A stretch of 64,000 nucleotides of DNA from Alligator mississippiensis (taxonomy: Eukaryota; Chordata; Crocodylia; Alligatoridae): assembly GCF_030867095.1 (NCBI RefSeq), contig NC_081836.1, positions 30,454,338 through 30,518,337 of the forward strand, read 5' to 3'. This document shows positions 60,401 through 64,000 of the stretch, piece by piece. Made by a program: the position numbers and the translations under genes. The notes under the pieces were generated by a model. The model was not told the origin of the DNA, made no database searches, and saw only the letters and a list, made by a program, of their open reading frames with translations. Positions within the stretch are counted from its first letter, which is position 1; each line of letters begins with the position of its first letter.

Positions 60401-62184
60401 GAGGCTGTGCAGGGACGGGAGCAGAGGACAGATGGCTTCTATAGCATGGGATGTTCTAGAGGGTGGGCAAGGTGCAGGATAGCAGAGGGTGCAGTGTCAC
60501 CTCTTGACCCCCTGTGTACATGTCCAGAGGTCTTCCCACTGCTGTGGGCCTCAGTGCCAGGGAAGGTGGGATGATGTCTGTAACCACTGAGAAACAAGAA
60601 GGGGCCTAAGGGGGAGAGGGATTACTGAGGAGACCTCACAAAGCATTGGGCAGACACCATGGTGCAGCCGAGGCCAGGCCAGTCTCTCCATAGCCAGGCA
60701 ATGGGCACTTTGTCTTATCTGCACTTCCAAATAACTTCCTTCTTTCCCTTGCTCAGCAGGGCCTGTCCCTGATAATGGTAGTCAGAAACTGGTCGGCAGC
60801 TGCCCAGAGACTGAGTGCCTTCCAAAGGCATACCTGCCCTTGCCATTGAAATCCCAGCTGCGCCAGTATTTGACTTCAGTTGTCTGGATGAACCAAATAC
60901 TGTAGTAGGAGGGCTTGGGGCCAACCCATTTTCTTTCTGGCTTTTTACCCTTTTATTACATTTTAGCAGTTTTCTAAACAAAACAAAATAAAGCAAGGCA
61001 TTGGGATGCTCTGTTTCAGAAATGTTATATTTCACCTTTCTTTTTTACTCCTGAAAATTGTCTCCCTTTTCTCCTGGCCAAAAGCTTACTTGCAAGTGCC
61101 TGTTGAATTCAGCTAATTGTACTGACCCCACCCCAGCTGCATTTTTCGGCAACCTGCCCAAGACTTCTGTAGACAGAAGATGACCCATCCTTGGGAAGTA
61201 GGCACGCAGGTTTACCACACAGCAGGCTAGTGACGCAAGGAGAGCTTGCTGCTAAAAGAAGCTACTGGCAGACTCTTTGCCAAGAGTAGATGGGGCCTGA
61301 TCTTGTTCACTGCTGAATACCTTCAGGTTCTTTTGAAATCAACAGGAACCTGAAACCAATCAGTCCTTTACAGCATTGGGCCTTAAGTCTCTGCTGGTGG
61401 GGCTACATGATGATAGCGGCCCTTGGTCCAGGTAGCACCAGTTGATGCTTTAGTTGCCCTACCTCTTGATTTCATGAGTACCGTTGCTAGTGCTGGCACT
61501 GGCTCCCAGTGGGTGTTTCCCACTTGGCACAGTTTCCTTGTGCATGGAATCCATTAATTCCTGTTTATCAAATCAACATGGGTTGCTGTTTTAATCTGGA
61601 CACATTGAGACATGTTATTCTGCCTCAGAATTGGCCAGTTCTTGGAGAAGTCAATAAACTGCATGCTTGGATGGCAAGGGGAGGAAGAGGCGCCACGCCC
61701 TGAGGAGTTCAAATAATTCTGGAATGTGCTAACAATTCCAGCAAGTTAATTATTTTGTTTAAAGTCAGGAAGAGTAAGGAAACAGCAGCTGCACTGTCCT
61801 ACCCTGGGCAACTTCAGAGAAGCTGCATGTGCTGCAACCTGCTCTCTTTCTCCCATGCTGTGCCCTGTAAAAACATATTGCTTTGTACTTTTCAGCTGCC
61901 TGGCACAGCACCTGTTCTCGCTCTGGTCACACAGCTACCGCTCTGCTTTGTTGTACTCCTTCCCTGCATTAGCAGCTCTCCAAGGAACAGCTAGAAACTA
62001 GCTACTTATTTACCCTGTAATCTGCACCTTCCCCATTCATGGGGAGAGAGAGTCCGGCTGCTACATGCTGAAGCAGCTGGTTGTGCAAGCATCCTAGAAT
62101 GAAAGTGCACAGCAGTACTCACGTCTTCTTCTGCATGGTGGGGCTGTATTTCCCTTTGTTTCTTTTCCTGAAGAGAGAGTTCAT
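6732..62184 (-). CDS. PPL: Periplakin, complete gene (22 coding exons)
   Basis: Periplakin is a plakin-family cytolinker. It sits under the plasma membrane at desmosomes and in the cornified envelope of stratified epithelia, pairs with envoplakin through its rod, and binds intermediate filaments through its C-terminal linker. The 22 exons listed below join without a frameshift or stop into 1763 residues; human periplakin has 1756. Residues 1-869 form the plakin domain of spectrin-like repeats, with an SH3 fold at about 399-455. Residues 870-1654 are the coiled-coil rod. Residues 1655-1763 are the linker tail. No plakin-repeat domains follow, which separates periplakin from desmoplakin, envoplakin and plectin. 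Distinctive strings include [15 protein letters not shown] at the start, [23 protein letters not shown] and [11 protein letters not shown] near the end. Exon boundaries were set by hand from GT-AG sites and phase continuity. The gene looks intact; only the last nine residues and the exon 7 donor are unusual. Confidence 0.97.
10112..10204 (-). CDS. PPL: PPL exon 21 (residues 839-869)
   Basis: The exon encodes [20 protein letters not shown] followed by [11 protein letters not shown], 31 codons. The acceptor is TCTCCTAG and the donor GTAAGG. Both ends are phase 0. Confidence 0.95.
10875..10991 (-). CDS. PPL: PPL exon 20 (residues 800-838)
   Basis: The exon encodes [20 protein letters not shown] through [23 protein letters not shown] is conserved. 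The basic, proline-containing [12 protein letters not shown] stretch marks the transition from plakin domain to rod. The acceptor is CCCCCAG and the donor GTAAGT. Confidence 0.95.
11352..11435 (-). CDS. PPL: PPL exon 19 (residues 772-799)
   Basis: The exon encodes 28 codons, [20 protein letters not shown] and QHYQQAVK. The acceptor is TTTCCAG and the donor GTAAGA. Both ends are phase 0. Confidence 0.94.
11919..12069 (-). CDS. PPL: PPL exon 18 (residues 721-771)
   Basis: The exon encodes [20 protein letters not shown] through ETKLKNQM, including [11 protein letters not shown]. The acceptor is TTTGCAG and the donor GTAACT. It ends in phase 0. Confidence 0.95.
12864..13057 (-). CDS. PPL: PPL exon 17 (residues 657-721)
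   Basis: The exon encodes [20 protein letters not shown] followed by the conserved [20 protein letters not shown] and ends in KQIDH plus two bases. The acceptor is TTCCCAG and the donor GTGAAG. Confidence 0.96.
14300..14950. mobile_element. LTR-retrotransposon-like remnant, copy 1
   Basis: The purine-rich text around 14660-14850 (GCTGAGGTCCAGGACAGTGG, then GGGCTAAAG, then GCATGGCTGTAGG and AGGCCATGAACAC) parallels 24780-24960 in order and spacing. A TATAAA-like box (GATGATATAAAGGC) precedes it. Long terminal repeats of reptile Gypsy-type elements look like this, but no coding part or paired LTR is present, so the class is a guess. Confidence 0.35.
15430..15449 (+). repeat. (TG)n microsatellite
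   Basis: About ten TG units lie in intron 16, about 70 bp from the exon 16 donor. Confidence 0.9.
15518..15656 (-). CDS. PPL: PPL exon 16 (residues 610-656)
   Basis: The exon encodes [20 protein letters not shown] through [10 protein letters not shown]. The DDTVPED string matches periplakin. The acceptor is TTTACAG and the donor GTAAGT. Confidence 0.95.
15741..15919 (-). CDS. PPL: PPL exon 15 (residues 551-610)
   Basis: The exon encodes [20 protein letters not shown] through QLLSAAQK plus two bases. The acceptor is ATTGCAG and the donor GTAGGC. The intron to exon 16 is only 84 bp, the shortest in the gene. Confidence 0.95.
16440..16720. repeat. GC-rich repeat-like segment
   Basis: Base composition changes sharply to GC-rich, with runs of CCACCACCAC and CCCCGCCCCCC. 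A GTGCA(T/C)…TGCACCCCCT phrase is shared with the segment at 21600-21840. It is probably the core of a non-autonomous DNA transposon, but no ends were found. Confidence 0.35.
16936..17242. mobile_element. hAT-like element with degenerate 8-bp duplication
   Basis: The left end is CAGTGGTTCTCAAGC and the right end TTGAGAAATGCTT, an inverted match. The flanks CTCCACCT (16928-16935) and CTCTAGCT (17243-17250) agree at 6 of 8 positions, as expected for an old hAT target duplication. The interior has GACCCATTT near the left end and its inverse near the right. Confidence 0.75.
17935..18092 (-). CDS. PPL: PPL exon 14 (residues 498-550)
   Basis: The exon encodes [20 protein letters not shown] through SAERSKELK, including [17 protein letters not shown], a conserved plakin-domain segment. 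The acceptor is TTATCCAG and the donor GTAATG. Confidence 0.95.
18093..20200 (-). other. PPL: PPL intron 13
   Basis: About 2.1 kb with short G and T runs. No gene or clearly classifiable repeat was seen. Confidence 0.5.
20201..20298 (-). CDS. PPL: PPL exon 13 (residues 465-498)
   Basis: The exon encodes [20 protein letters not shown] followed by [12 protein letters not shown]. The ALQQRYE string is shared with known periplakin. The acceptor is CTTGTAG and the donor GTAGGT. It ends one base into the next codon. Confidence 0.93.
20299..21175 (-). other. PPL: PPL intron 12
   Basis: About 0.9 kb; nothing recognisable beyond the splice sites. Confidence 0.5.
21176..21327 (-). CDS. PPL: PPL exon 12 (residues 415-465), rest of SH3
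   Basis: The exon encodes [20 protein letters not shown] through [12 protein letters not shown]. It completes the SH3 fold, with DTWDVAD in place of the usual tryptophan strand and [10 protein letters not shown] as the last strand. The acceptor is TGTCCTAG and the donor GTATGC. Two bases of a split asparagine codon remain. Confidence 0.94.
21600..21840. repeat. GC-rich repeat-like segment
   Basis: This GC-rich island is bounded by GGGCACGTGCACCCCCT on the left and GGGGCACATGCCCCCCT further right. The phrase resembles the segment in intron 14. Probably a DNA-transposon core; class unknown. Confidence 0.35.
21951..22822. mobile_element. Palindromic hAT-type element with 8-bp target duplication
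   Basis: The terminal inverted repeats are TAGAGGTGCAGATA and the complement of TATTGGTGCACCCCTA. The flanks GCTACATT (21943-21950) and GCTGCATT (22823-22830) match at 7 of 8, the duplication length of hAT transposons. The interior from about 22080 to 22715 is a long imperfect palindrome: AGTCTGGTGTGGTAGAAGG on the left returns as CCTTCCACCACACCAGATT on the right. Open frames of 120-200 codons here come from high GC content and are not genes. Confidence 0.85.
23600..23900. repeat. TG/CA-rich simple-repeat tract
   Basis: TGTGTGTG runs (about 23605-23655) change into CACCC/CACACA-rich sequence (about 23670-23900). It is irregular rather than a clean tandem array. The open frames across it are artefacts of the repeat. 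Confidence 0.85.
24160..24247 (-). mobile_element. hAT-like element end (CAGGGGTGGGCAA type)
   Basis: On the minus strand it reads CAGGGGTGGGCAATTATTTT, then GGGCTGCTGACTGAGTTTTG. The same text occurs at 41880-41960. The other end was not located and may lie beyond the CA-rich tract. Confidence 0.6.
24340..25110. mobile_element. LTR-retrotransposon-like remnant, copy 2
   Basis: It shares GTGAGGTCCA, CAGCACAGTGGGCCT, GGGATGGCTGTAGG and AGGCTGTGAATAC with the intron 16 remnant. A TATA-like CAGCATATAAGCC is at about 24379. It could be a solo LTR of an old element; boundaries are uncertain. Confidence 0.35.
25451..25597 (-). CDS. PPL: PPL exon 11 (residues 366-414), start of SH3
   Basis: The exon encodes [20 protein letters not shown] through [10 protein letters not shown]. 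The last part, [12 protein letters not shown], is the first strand and RT-loop start of the SH3 fold that plakins carry inside a spectrin repeat. The acceptor is GTCCTAG and the donor GTACAC. Confidence 0.95.
25598..27796 (-). other. PPL: PPL intron 10
   Basis: About 2.2 kb, nearly half of it an antisense CR1 copy (26143-27040). The rest is unassigned. Confidence 0.6.
26143..27040 (-). repeat. CR1 LINE 3' part
   Basis: The plus strand reads GGAAGGGACCTCTGGAGGTT, then TTCTTGAACCCCTCTAATGA and CAGCCTCTCCTCATATGGCTT. This is the reverse complement of the CR1 3' end, so the sense strand is minus. A 17-base A run (26648-26664) interrupts it. It is diverged, with no intact reverse transcriptase frame. 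Confidence 0.8.
27797..27919 (-). CDS. PPL: PPL exon 10 (residues 325-365)
   Basis: The exon encodes [20 protein letters not shown] followed by [20 protein letters not shown] and D. The acceptor is TTCTGCAG and the donor GTAAGT. Both ends are phase 0. Confidence 0.95.
29160..29340 (+). repeat. MIR-like SINE remnant
   Basis: GTGACTAAATGACTTCCCAA followed by GGTTAAATGGGAAGTGCATT and AAACCCAGAT mirrors the MIR core and tail, but is strongly decayed. Confidence 0.4.
29370..29550 (+). repeat. CR1 LINE 3' tail
   Basis: GAGACTGGATGCCTTTCTGG, then ATGGTTCCTTCTGGCCATAA, follows the CR1 3' untranslated order. It is in the same orientation and of the same kind as the copy at 1376. Confidence 0.6.
29680..29775 (-). 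CDS. PPL: PPL exon 9 (residues 293-324)
   Basis: The exon encodes [20 protein letters not shown] through FMEDYHQ, 32 codons. The [19 protein letters not shown] stretch is almost invariant in periplakins. The acceptor is GTTGCAG. The donor GTACCA is weak after CAG. Confidence 0.95.
29776..30674 (-). other. PPL: PPL intron 8
   Basis: About 0.9 kb with nothing recognisable. Confidence 0.5.
30675..30782 (-). CDS. PPL: PPL exon 8 (residues 257-292)
   Basis: The exon encodes [20 protein letters not shown] through HPGKNAID, 36 codons in phase 0 at both ends. The acceptor is CTGTCTAG and the donor GTGAGT. Confidence 0.94.
31124..31416. mobile_element. Foldback DNA element, Harbinger-like, copy 1
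   Basis: The centre is an inverted repeat: AAAAATGGTGGTGGGGGCAC returns as GTCATGCCCCCACCGCCATT. Outer text such as TAATTAGAGCGGCTCC and CTCATGTATGTGT is shared with the element at 33744. TTA occurs at both edges (31121-31123 and 31417-31419), compatible with a Harbinger-type duplication. Confidence 0.6.
31430..31560 (+). repeat. MIR-like SINE fragment
   Basis: AGTACTTTTCAGCTGTAGAG followed by CCCAAAGCACTTTACAGAGG and AGGTCAGGGAAGTAACT matches the reptile MIR/CORE-SINE order. Confidence 0.55.
31662..31963. mobile_element. Tigger/pogo-like MITE abutting the exon 7 splice donor
   Basis: The left end is CAGGTGACCCTCGCCATT. The right end on the opposite strand is CAGGAAATCCTCGCTATT. Both are flanked by TA (31660-31661 and 31964-31965), the Tc1/mariner-pogo target duplication. 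CAGGNNANCCTCGC resembles Tigger termini. A hairpin near the left end pairs 31674-31691 with 31698-31715. There is no transposase frame. Confidence 0.8.
31967..32128 (-). CDS. PPL: PPL exon 7 (residues 203-256)
   Basis: The exon encodes [20 protein letters not shown] through [10 protein letters not shown], 54 codons, including the conserved LYWLDQQAK and [10 protein letters not shown] strings. The acceptor is TTTGACAG. The donor is GAA|GTACAG, a weak match to consensus. Its +2 and +3 bases are the TA target site of a Tigger-like element, and the element's terminal repeat supplies the intron from +4 on. Confidence 0.95.
32129..33014 (-). other. PPL: PPL introns 5 and 6
   Basis: Intron 6 (32129-32476) and intron 5 (32519-33014) flank the 42-nt exon 6. 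No repeats were recognised. Confidence 0.55.
32477..32518 (-). CDS. PPL: PPL exon 6 (residues 189-202), 42-nt exon
   Basis: This exon of only 14 codons encodes [20 protein letters not shown] matches the known periplakin sequence at this point. The acceptor is GCTTTTAG and the donor GTAAGT. Both ends are phase 0, so skipping it would keep the reading frame. Confidence 0.9.
33015..33140 (-). CDS. PPL: PPL exon 5 (residues 147-188)
   Basis: The exon encodes [20 protein letters not shown] followed by [20 protein letters not shown] and DK, 42 codons. GFGTDLPLV and EHNIFHNEV are strongly conserved in periplakin. The acceptor is GCCCCAG and the donor GTAGAG. Confidence 0.95.
33744..34082. mobile_element. 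Foldback DNA element, Harbinger-like, copy 2
   Basis: The ends GGGCACCTATACACATGCTC and (complement) GGCACCTTTACCTGTGCTC are inverted repeats, with TTA on both sides (33741-33743 and 34083-34085). Inside, AAAATGGCAGTGGGGGTGCT returns as AGCATCCCCCATTGCCATTT, so the whole element folds back. It is related to the intron 7 copy. It encodes nothing. Confidence 0.7.
34947..35258 (-). mobile_element. Penelope-like retroelement 3' fragment with 15-bp target duplication
   Basis: The minus strand translates near its 5' side to [20 protein letters not shown] and then a GFL. This fits the conserved C-terminal end of the GIY-YIG endonuclease of Penelope-like elements (RRxxE…I…L…T…GLN…F). The 15-mer AAGGCAGGGATACAG stands on both sides (34932-34946 and 35259-35273), a clear target duplication. 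The minus strand also carries CTGACGA and a short hairpin resembling the hammerhead ribozyme known from such elements. It is a truncated, dead copy. Confidence 0.75.
35505..35695 (+). repeat. MIR-like SINE
   Basis: GTACCATTCTCCCCATCCCA, then GACTGAGACGCAAGGAAGTG, ACTTGTACAAGATCACCCAG and GGAACCCAGAGTGCTTGAAT follow the MIR core and tail closely. Confidence 0.75.
35821..35839 (+). repeat. (CTTTG)n short tandem repeat
   Basis: About four CTTTG units. Confidence 0.9.
36045..36349. mobile_element. hAT-like element, full length
   Basis: It starts CAGTGATTCTCACCC and ends GGTTGAGAACCACTG. The flanks ATCAAGAT and GTTTAGAT agree at 5 of 8. The interior contains CACAATATTA, GTGTACAAACACC and CACAAGATAAATCCAGAG, shared with the fragment at 36841. 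Confidence 0.8.
36547..36667 (-). CDS. PPL: PPL exon 4 (residues 106-146)
   Basis: The exon encodes [20 protein letters not shown] through [10 protein letters not shown]. The acceptor is TTCTGCAG and the donor GTATGA. It completes the split aspartate and ends in phase 0. It belongs to the spectrin-repeat part of the plakin domain. Confidence 0.94.
36668..38305 (-). other. PPL: PPL intron 3
   Basis: About 1.6 kb with a hAT fragment at its right-hand side of exon 4 (36841-36952). The rest is unassigned. Confidence 0.55.
36841..36952. mobile_element. hAT-like element fragment
   Basis: It matches the left third of the 36045 element (GTGAGATCCTTGTAGGAGTA, GGTGTGCAAACACCTACACA, CACAAGATAAATCCAGAGAT). 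Both ends are missing. Confidence 0.75.
38306..38460 (-). CDS. PPL: PPL exon 3 (residues 55-106)
   Basis: The exon encodes [15 protein letters not shown] through [10 protein letters not shown]. The segment [13 protein letters not shown] followed by [10 protein letters not shown] is characteristic of periplakin. The acceptor is TTCCAAAG and the donor GTGAGT. It leaves two bases of a split aspartate codon. Confidence 0.95.
38461..40040 (-). other. PPL: PPL intron 2
   Basis: About 1.6 kb with a (TAC)n microsatellite at 38918-38935. Nothing else was recognised. Confidence 0.55.
38918..38935 (+). repeat. (TAC)n microsatellite
   Basis: About six TAC units. Confidence 0.9.
40041..40140 (-). CDS. 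PPL: PPL exon 2 (residues 22-54)
   Basis: The exon encodes [20 protein letters not shown] and onward to MQN, the first helix of the plakin domain. The acceptor reads CCCCACAG and the donor GTAAGA. It is 100 nt long, takes one base to complete the exon 1 codon and ends in phase 0. Confidence 0.95.
41775..41960. mobile_element. Short hAT-like element (CAGGGGTGGGCAA type)
   Basis: The left end TGTAGGCAAAGAGCAGTC and right end TTGCCCGCCCCTACA are inverted. The text GGCTGGATGCGGCCCACC and TTTGCCAAAACTCAGTAAGC is shared with the piece at 24160. Confidence 0.65.
43370..43530 (+). repeat. MIR-like SINE remnant
   Basis: TTTTAGGCAAAGCACTTAAT, AAATTGGAGATTAGAGTCCA and GTGACAGGATTACCCATTAT follow the complementary MIR order. 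Decayed. Confidence 0.45.
44166..44427. mobile_element. Palindromic MITE built on TACTGCGCAGTA units
   Basis: The left end GTGGCTGCATCCACAAAAGA and the complement of the right end, TGGCCAAGTCTACACGAGAT, are inverted relatives. Several self-complementary ACTGCGCAGT units lie inside. A perfect 15-bp hairpin pairs 44346-44360 with 44373-44387. No coding capacity; superfamily unknown. Confidence 0.6.
44428..44499. repeat. 72-bp inverted-repeat unit next to the MITE
   Basis: CCAGTGAGAACTAAA on the left returns as TTTAATTCTCACTGG on the right. It may be a very small foldback element or part of the adjoining MITE. Confidence 0.5.
45339..45387 (+). repeat. Two-copy tandem duplication, 26-bp unit
   Basis: ACCCTTAGTTGTTTGCATTC occurs twice, 26 bp apart, identical over the 23 bases shared. 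Confidence 0.9.
47956..47982 (+). repeat. G-rich tract, potential G-quadruplex
   Basis: Four or more runs of three or more G with one- or two-base spacers follow a T run. Confidence 0.7.
50850..50990 (+). repeat. MIR-like SINE
   Basis: ACAGAAGGGAAACAGAGATG, ACTAAGAGACTTGCCCAACA and AGAACCGAACCCAGAT match the MIR core and tail. Confidence 0.65.
52862..53450 (+). repeat. CR1 LINE, C-terminal reverse-transcriptase part
   Basis: The plus strand encodes [36 protein letters not shown] and RVQRRATRM, then in a shifted frame [18 protein letters not shown] and further on a WNGLPRE-like end. This is the C-terminal part of CR1 ORF2. It is broken by frameshifts and stops and is not functional. Confidence 0.9.
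54027..54573. mobile_element. Palindromic hAT-type element, second copy, 8-bp duplication
   Basis: It belongs to the same family as 21951-22822. The ends are TAGAGGTACAC and the complement of GCGCACCCCTA, with sub-terminal TATCAG and GATATGG text. The flanks GTGCCAAC (54019-54026) and GTGCCAGC (54574-54581) match at 7 of 8. The interior is shorter and GC-rich, with the same GGGGGGCAGATCAAGGCCCC start. Confidence 0.85.
54598..55190 (-). repeat. CR1 LINE 3' part
   Basis: The plus strand begins GGGCTGGAAGGGACCTCACA and continues through TGTGTTCAGTTTTGGGCCCC in complement. The minus strand encodes [20 protein letters not shown], then RLERVQHKA, and in another frame [13 protein letters not shown]. 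Dead copy, opposite in orientation to the CR1 at 52862. Confidence 0.9.
55735..55830 (+). repeat. MIR-like SINE remnant
   Basis: CTTGCACAAGTCACTTAACC followed by CATTTCCCCATCCCTCTCTG resembles the complementary MIR order. Short and decayed. Confidence 0.35.
56133..56402. mobile_element. hAT-like element, right end eroded
   Basis: The start CAATGATTCCCAACCAGGG and end AAGTTGAGAAC belong to the family at 378 and 62782. CCTAAA stands on both sides, fitting part of a target duplication. Confidence 0.75.
56811..56840 (+). repeat. Perfect 15-bp tandem duplication
   Basis: CCTCACAGCATGCAG is repeated twice without interruption. Confidence 0.95.
62123..62184 (-). CDS. PPL: PPL exon 1 (start codon, residues 1-21)
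   Basis: The exon encodes [20 protein letters not shown] plus two bases of the next codon. The first 16 residues match the periplakin N-terminus, which fixes the start. The ATG is preceded by ACG, so an A at -3 gives a good Kozak context. The donor GTGAGT directly follows the low end. The split threonine codon is completed by exon 2, about 22 kb away. Confidence 0.95.
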
Positions 62185-62300
62185 CGTGACTTCTGTGCCA
62201 GCAGCTGCCTCAGTGTGAAACGGTGTTGGCTGGCAGTTCCTTCCTTAACTGGCTCTCTGTAAATCCTTTAGATACTTATTGGAAAGGAAGGAACCAGCCA
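62185..62300 (-). promoter_or_regulatory. PPL: PPL 5'UTR and core promoter region (predicted)
   Basis: On the minus strand upstream of the ATG there is a CCAAT box at 62278-62282 and a weak TATA-like TATCTAAAGG at 62265-62274. These suggest initiation around 62240 and a 5'UTR of roughly 55 bases. No upstream non-coding exon with a clear acceptor was found, and the area is not CpG-rich. The transcription start is inferred. Confidence 0.3.
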
Positions 62301-62781
62301 AGCTCGCAGCTGCCTTCCACCCTGCTCCCTGTCACTACTACAGGGAGTGTGAGCTCTGTCTGCTGAGCTGGGTAGGGCTCTCCCAGAGAAGGTGGTGCTT
62401 ACCTAAAACACATGTCACAGGCACAGGCGGAGCTACATGTGGTTCCCCAGACAGTAACCTCTGCTCCAGGCAAGAGCAAAGTCACATTGAGCAATCTAAA
62501 TCCCTGTGTGAATGTGTGTGTGAAGGTCAGAGCTTACAGTCCCTAGCTGGAATTAACCATCCTGGTCTATTGACTGTGTTATTGTTCAGAGGGGCTCAAA
62601 ATAGGGTAGGGATTGAGCTGCTCTGAAATACACCCCAGAAGCCAAGCCAAGGAGGGAAAACTAAGCCTGACCTGGGGGGGCACATAACATATGCCTGGGT
62701 AGCTGCCTGGAACTGTGCCTACTAATAGTTAGACCAGTCAGATCTGTGATACAGATAGACATATACAGGCTAGCTGTAATC

Positions 62782-63047
62782 CGGTGATACTAAACTGAGG
62801 TGCTATGGCACTCTACAATACCATGACAGCCTGTTAAGGGTGCTGTGGGATGTTGTATAATATTAACACTGTGAAGTGTGCAAACAGTTGCACATGATGC
62901 ATAAGATAAACTTAGAATCCACAAAGTCAAAATTTCTCTACAACAAATGAACCGCTCTATTATTTTTCTGTAGTTAAAGCACAAGTGAAAGCAAATAGCT
63001 GGCATTTTCCAAGGGGTCATTGAGCCTAAATAGTACAAGAACCACTG
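62782..63047. mobile_element. hAT-like element with 8-bp duplication
   Basis: The left end CGGTGATACTAAA and right end AAGAACCACTG are inverted. The flanks CTGTAATC (62774-62781) and ATGTAATC (63048-63055) match at 7 of 8. The interior has CACATGATGCATAAGATAAA as in the 36045 copy. Confidence 0.85.
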
Positions 63048-63589
63048 ATGTAATCCAACAAGACAGGAACAGGTAACCGGAACACAGATAACTGTGGTGG
63101 CAGGGGCTTCAGCATCAGCAGGGCAAGCTAACCTGGAACTGTAGGGACTTCCTTGGCCACCTGAACTTCACTTGCCTCTGGCTTGGTGTATGTGTATACA
63201 CATGTCATTGTCCTACCACCAGGCTGCATATAGTGGGAATGGCTGACGGTAAGTGACTAAGGTCTGTGTGTGCTGCCAGGGCTGAAGTCCTGGGTTCAAA
63301 TATGGGGGGGGGGGGTAGTAAATTAGTTAAAGAAGTAGGGGCTGATGATAGGAGAAGATCTGACATATATAGCCACAGGGACATGGGATTACTCAGGAGA
63401 GCTCTTGGAGCTCTGATAATGTCCCCCTTTTATGTCTCCCTGGGTACAGAGCACTAGTGAGTTTTAGGAAGGACTTGAATGGGGAGCAAGAGGCAGGTTG
63501 GTTTGAGAAGGTGTCCCCAGGAACATACCAAGGCTCTGGCTGATAAGGCATAATAATAGTGATTAACATGTAGCCCTTTGCACCAGTAT

Positions 63590-63700
63590 CATTAGCCACA
63601 TTGTTTTCTGATGGGGAAACAGAAGGGCTGAGTGAATAAGTGACTTGCCCAAGGTTATGCTGTGAATCAGTGACAAAGCTTGGGATAAACTCCAGGGCTA
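63590..63700 (+). repeat. MIR-like SINE
   Basis: TTTTCTGATGGGGAAACAGA, AGTGACTTGCCCAAGGTTAT and GTGAATCAGTGACAAAGCTT match the MIR core. Confidence 0.7.
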
Positions 63701-63875
63701 GGGGCAGATGTTGCACATAAACTGATTTAAATGATCAGAAACTGGTTTAAACCTGTAACAGAACAGAAGCTCAATGCACATAAACCAGCTTCAAAATGGC
63801 TGAAACTAAACCTAGTTGAATGTAGTATCAGACTTAATCGATTTGGGTCAAAGCGGTTTATGAAACTTCTGTCCC
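63701..63875. mobile_element. Short palindromic MITE
   Basis: The left GGGGCAGATGTTGCACATAA and the complement of the right end, GGGACAGAAGTTTCATAAAC, are inverted relatives. The interior repeats AAACTGGTTTAAA-like text. No target duplication was recognised. Confidence 0.5.
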
Positions 63876-64000
63876 AGACCTCTTCCTGGTTTAAATTAAA
63901 ACACAGTCCCTTGGCTTCCCAGCATGCTTTCCAGCCCTGGGCTGTACTGTGCTGTCTGCTCCAGCAGAGAAGCGGGGGAACAAACCCTGGCTGGGGTCTG

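Larger units (their letters stand above)
40141..62122 (-). other. PPL: PPL intron 1 (about 22 kb)
   Basis: The longest intron, between the N-terminal exon and exon 2. It contains no second gene that can be supported. Recognised contents are two hAT-like elements and a truncated one, palindromic MITEs near 44166-44499, two CR1 fragments, MIR-like remnants and simple repeats. Stretches such as 44930-46250, 48430-49900 and 57100-62100 show no recognised repeat and are where cis-regulatory elements would most likely survive. Confidence 0.6.
62301..64000. other. PPL 5' flank
   Basis: Upstream sequence on the PPL side. It contains a hAT element (62782-63047), a G12 run (63304-63315), a MIR-like SINE (about 63590-63700) and a palindromic MITE (63701-63875). 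No exon of another gene was seen. Confidence 0.5.

Noticed and set aside
1..64000. tRNA, rRNA, CRISPR array or prokaryotic operon signals
   Set aside because: None were seen; the window is vertebrate intron/exon sequence throughout.

Overview
The window is vertebrate nuclear DNA from a non-avian reptile, most likely a crocodilian (a turtle is possible). It has vertebrate split genes, CR1 retroposon ends of the archosaur/turtle type, old MIR-like SINEs, many short hAT, Harbinger-like and Tigger-like elements, and a Penelope-like fragment. Species identity is inferred from repeat style only.

The main content is one complete gene on the minus strand, periplakin (PPL). All 22 coding exons can be placed with GT-AG splice sites and consistent phases, from the start codon at 62182-62184 to the stop codon at 6732-6734. 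The joined frame is 5292 nt, or 1763 residues (human periplakin has 1756). Exons 1-21 encode the N-terminal plakin domain, with an SH3 fold split between exons 11 and 12. Exon 22 encodes the whole coiled-coil rod and the short C-terminal linker tail, with no plakin-repeat domains. The 3'UTR probably ends near 5765.

At the left edge, on the plus strand, is the 3' end of a neighbouring gene. A short last coding exon (2561-2613) and a long 3'UTR with a poly(A) signal at 4898-4903 fit UBN1, which lies tail to tail with PPL in mammals. About 0.85 kb separates the two predicted 3' ends.

The rest is intron and 5' flank. Intron 1 is about 22 kb and contains CR1, hAT and palindromic elements. The other introns hold further transposon remnants, several with recognisable target-site duplications. 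The 1.8 kb right of exon 1 is PPL promoter and upstream flank.

The most notable observations are: a Tigger-like element inserted inside the exon 7 splice donor; a nine-residue replacement of the usual periplakin C-terminus that looks like a small indel past the old stop; a roughly 60-residue periodic motif in the rod; long GC-rich palindromic hAT elements with 8-bp duplications; and a Penelope-like fragment with a 15-bp duplication and a decayed hammerhead-like core. No new gene system was found.
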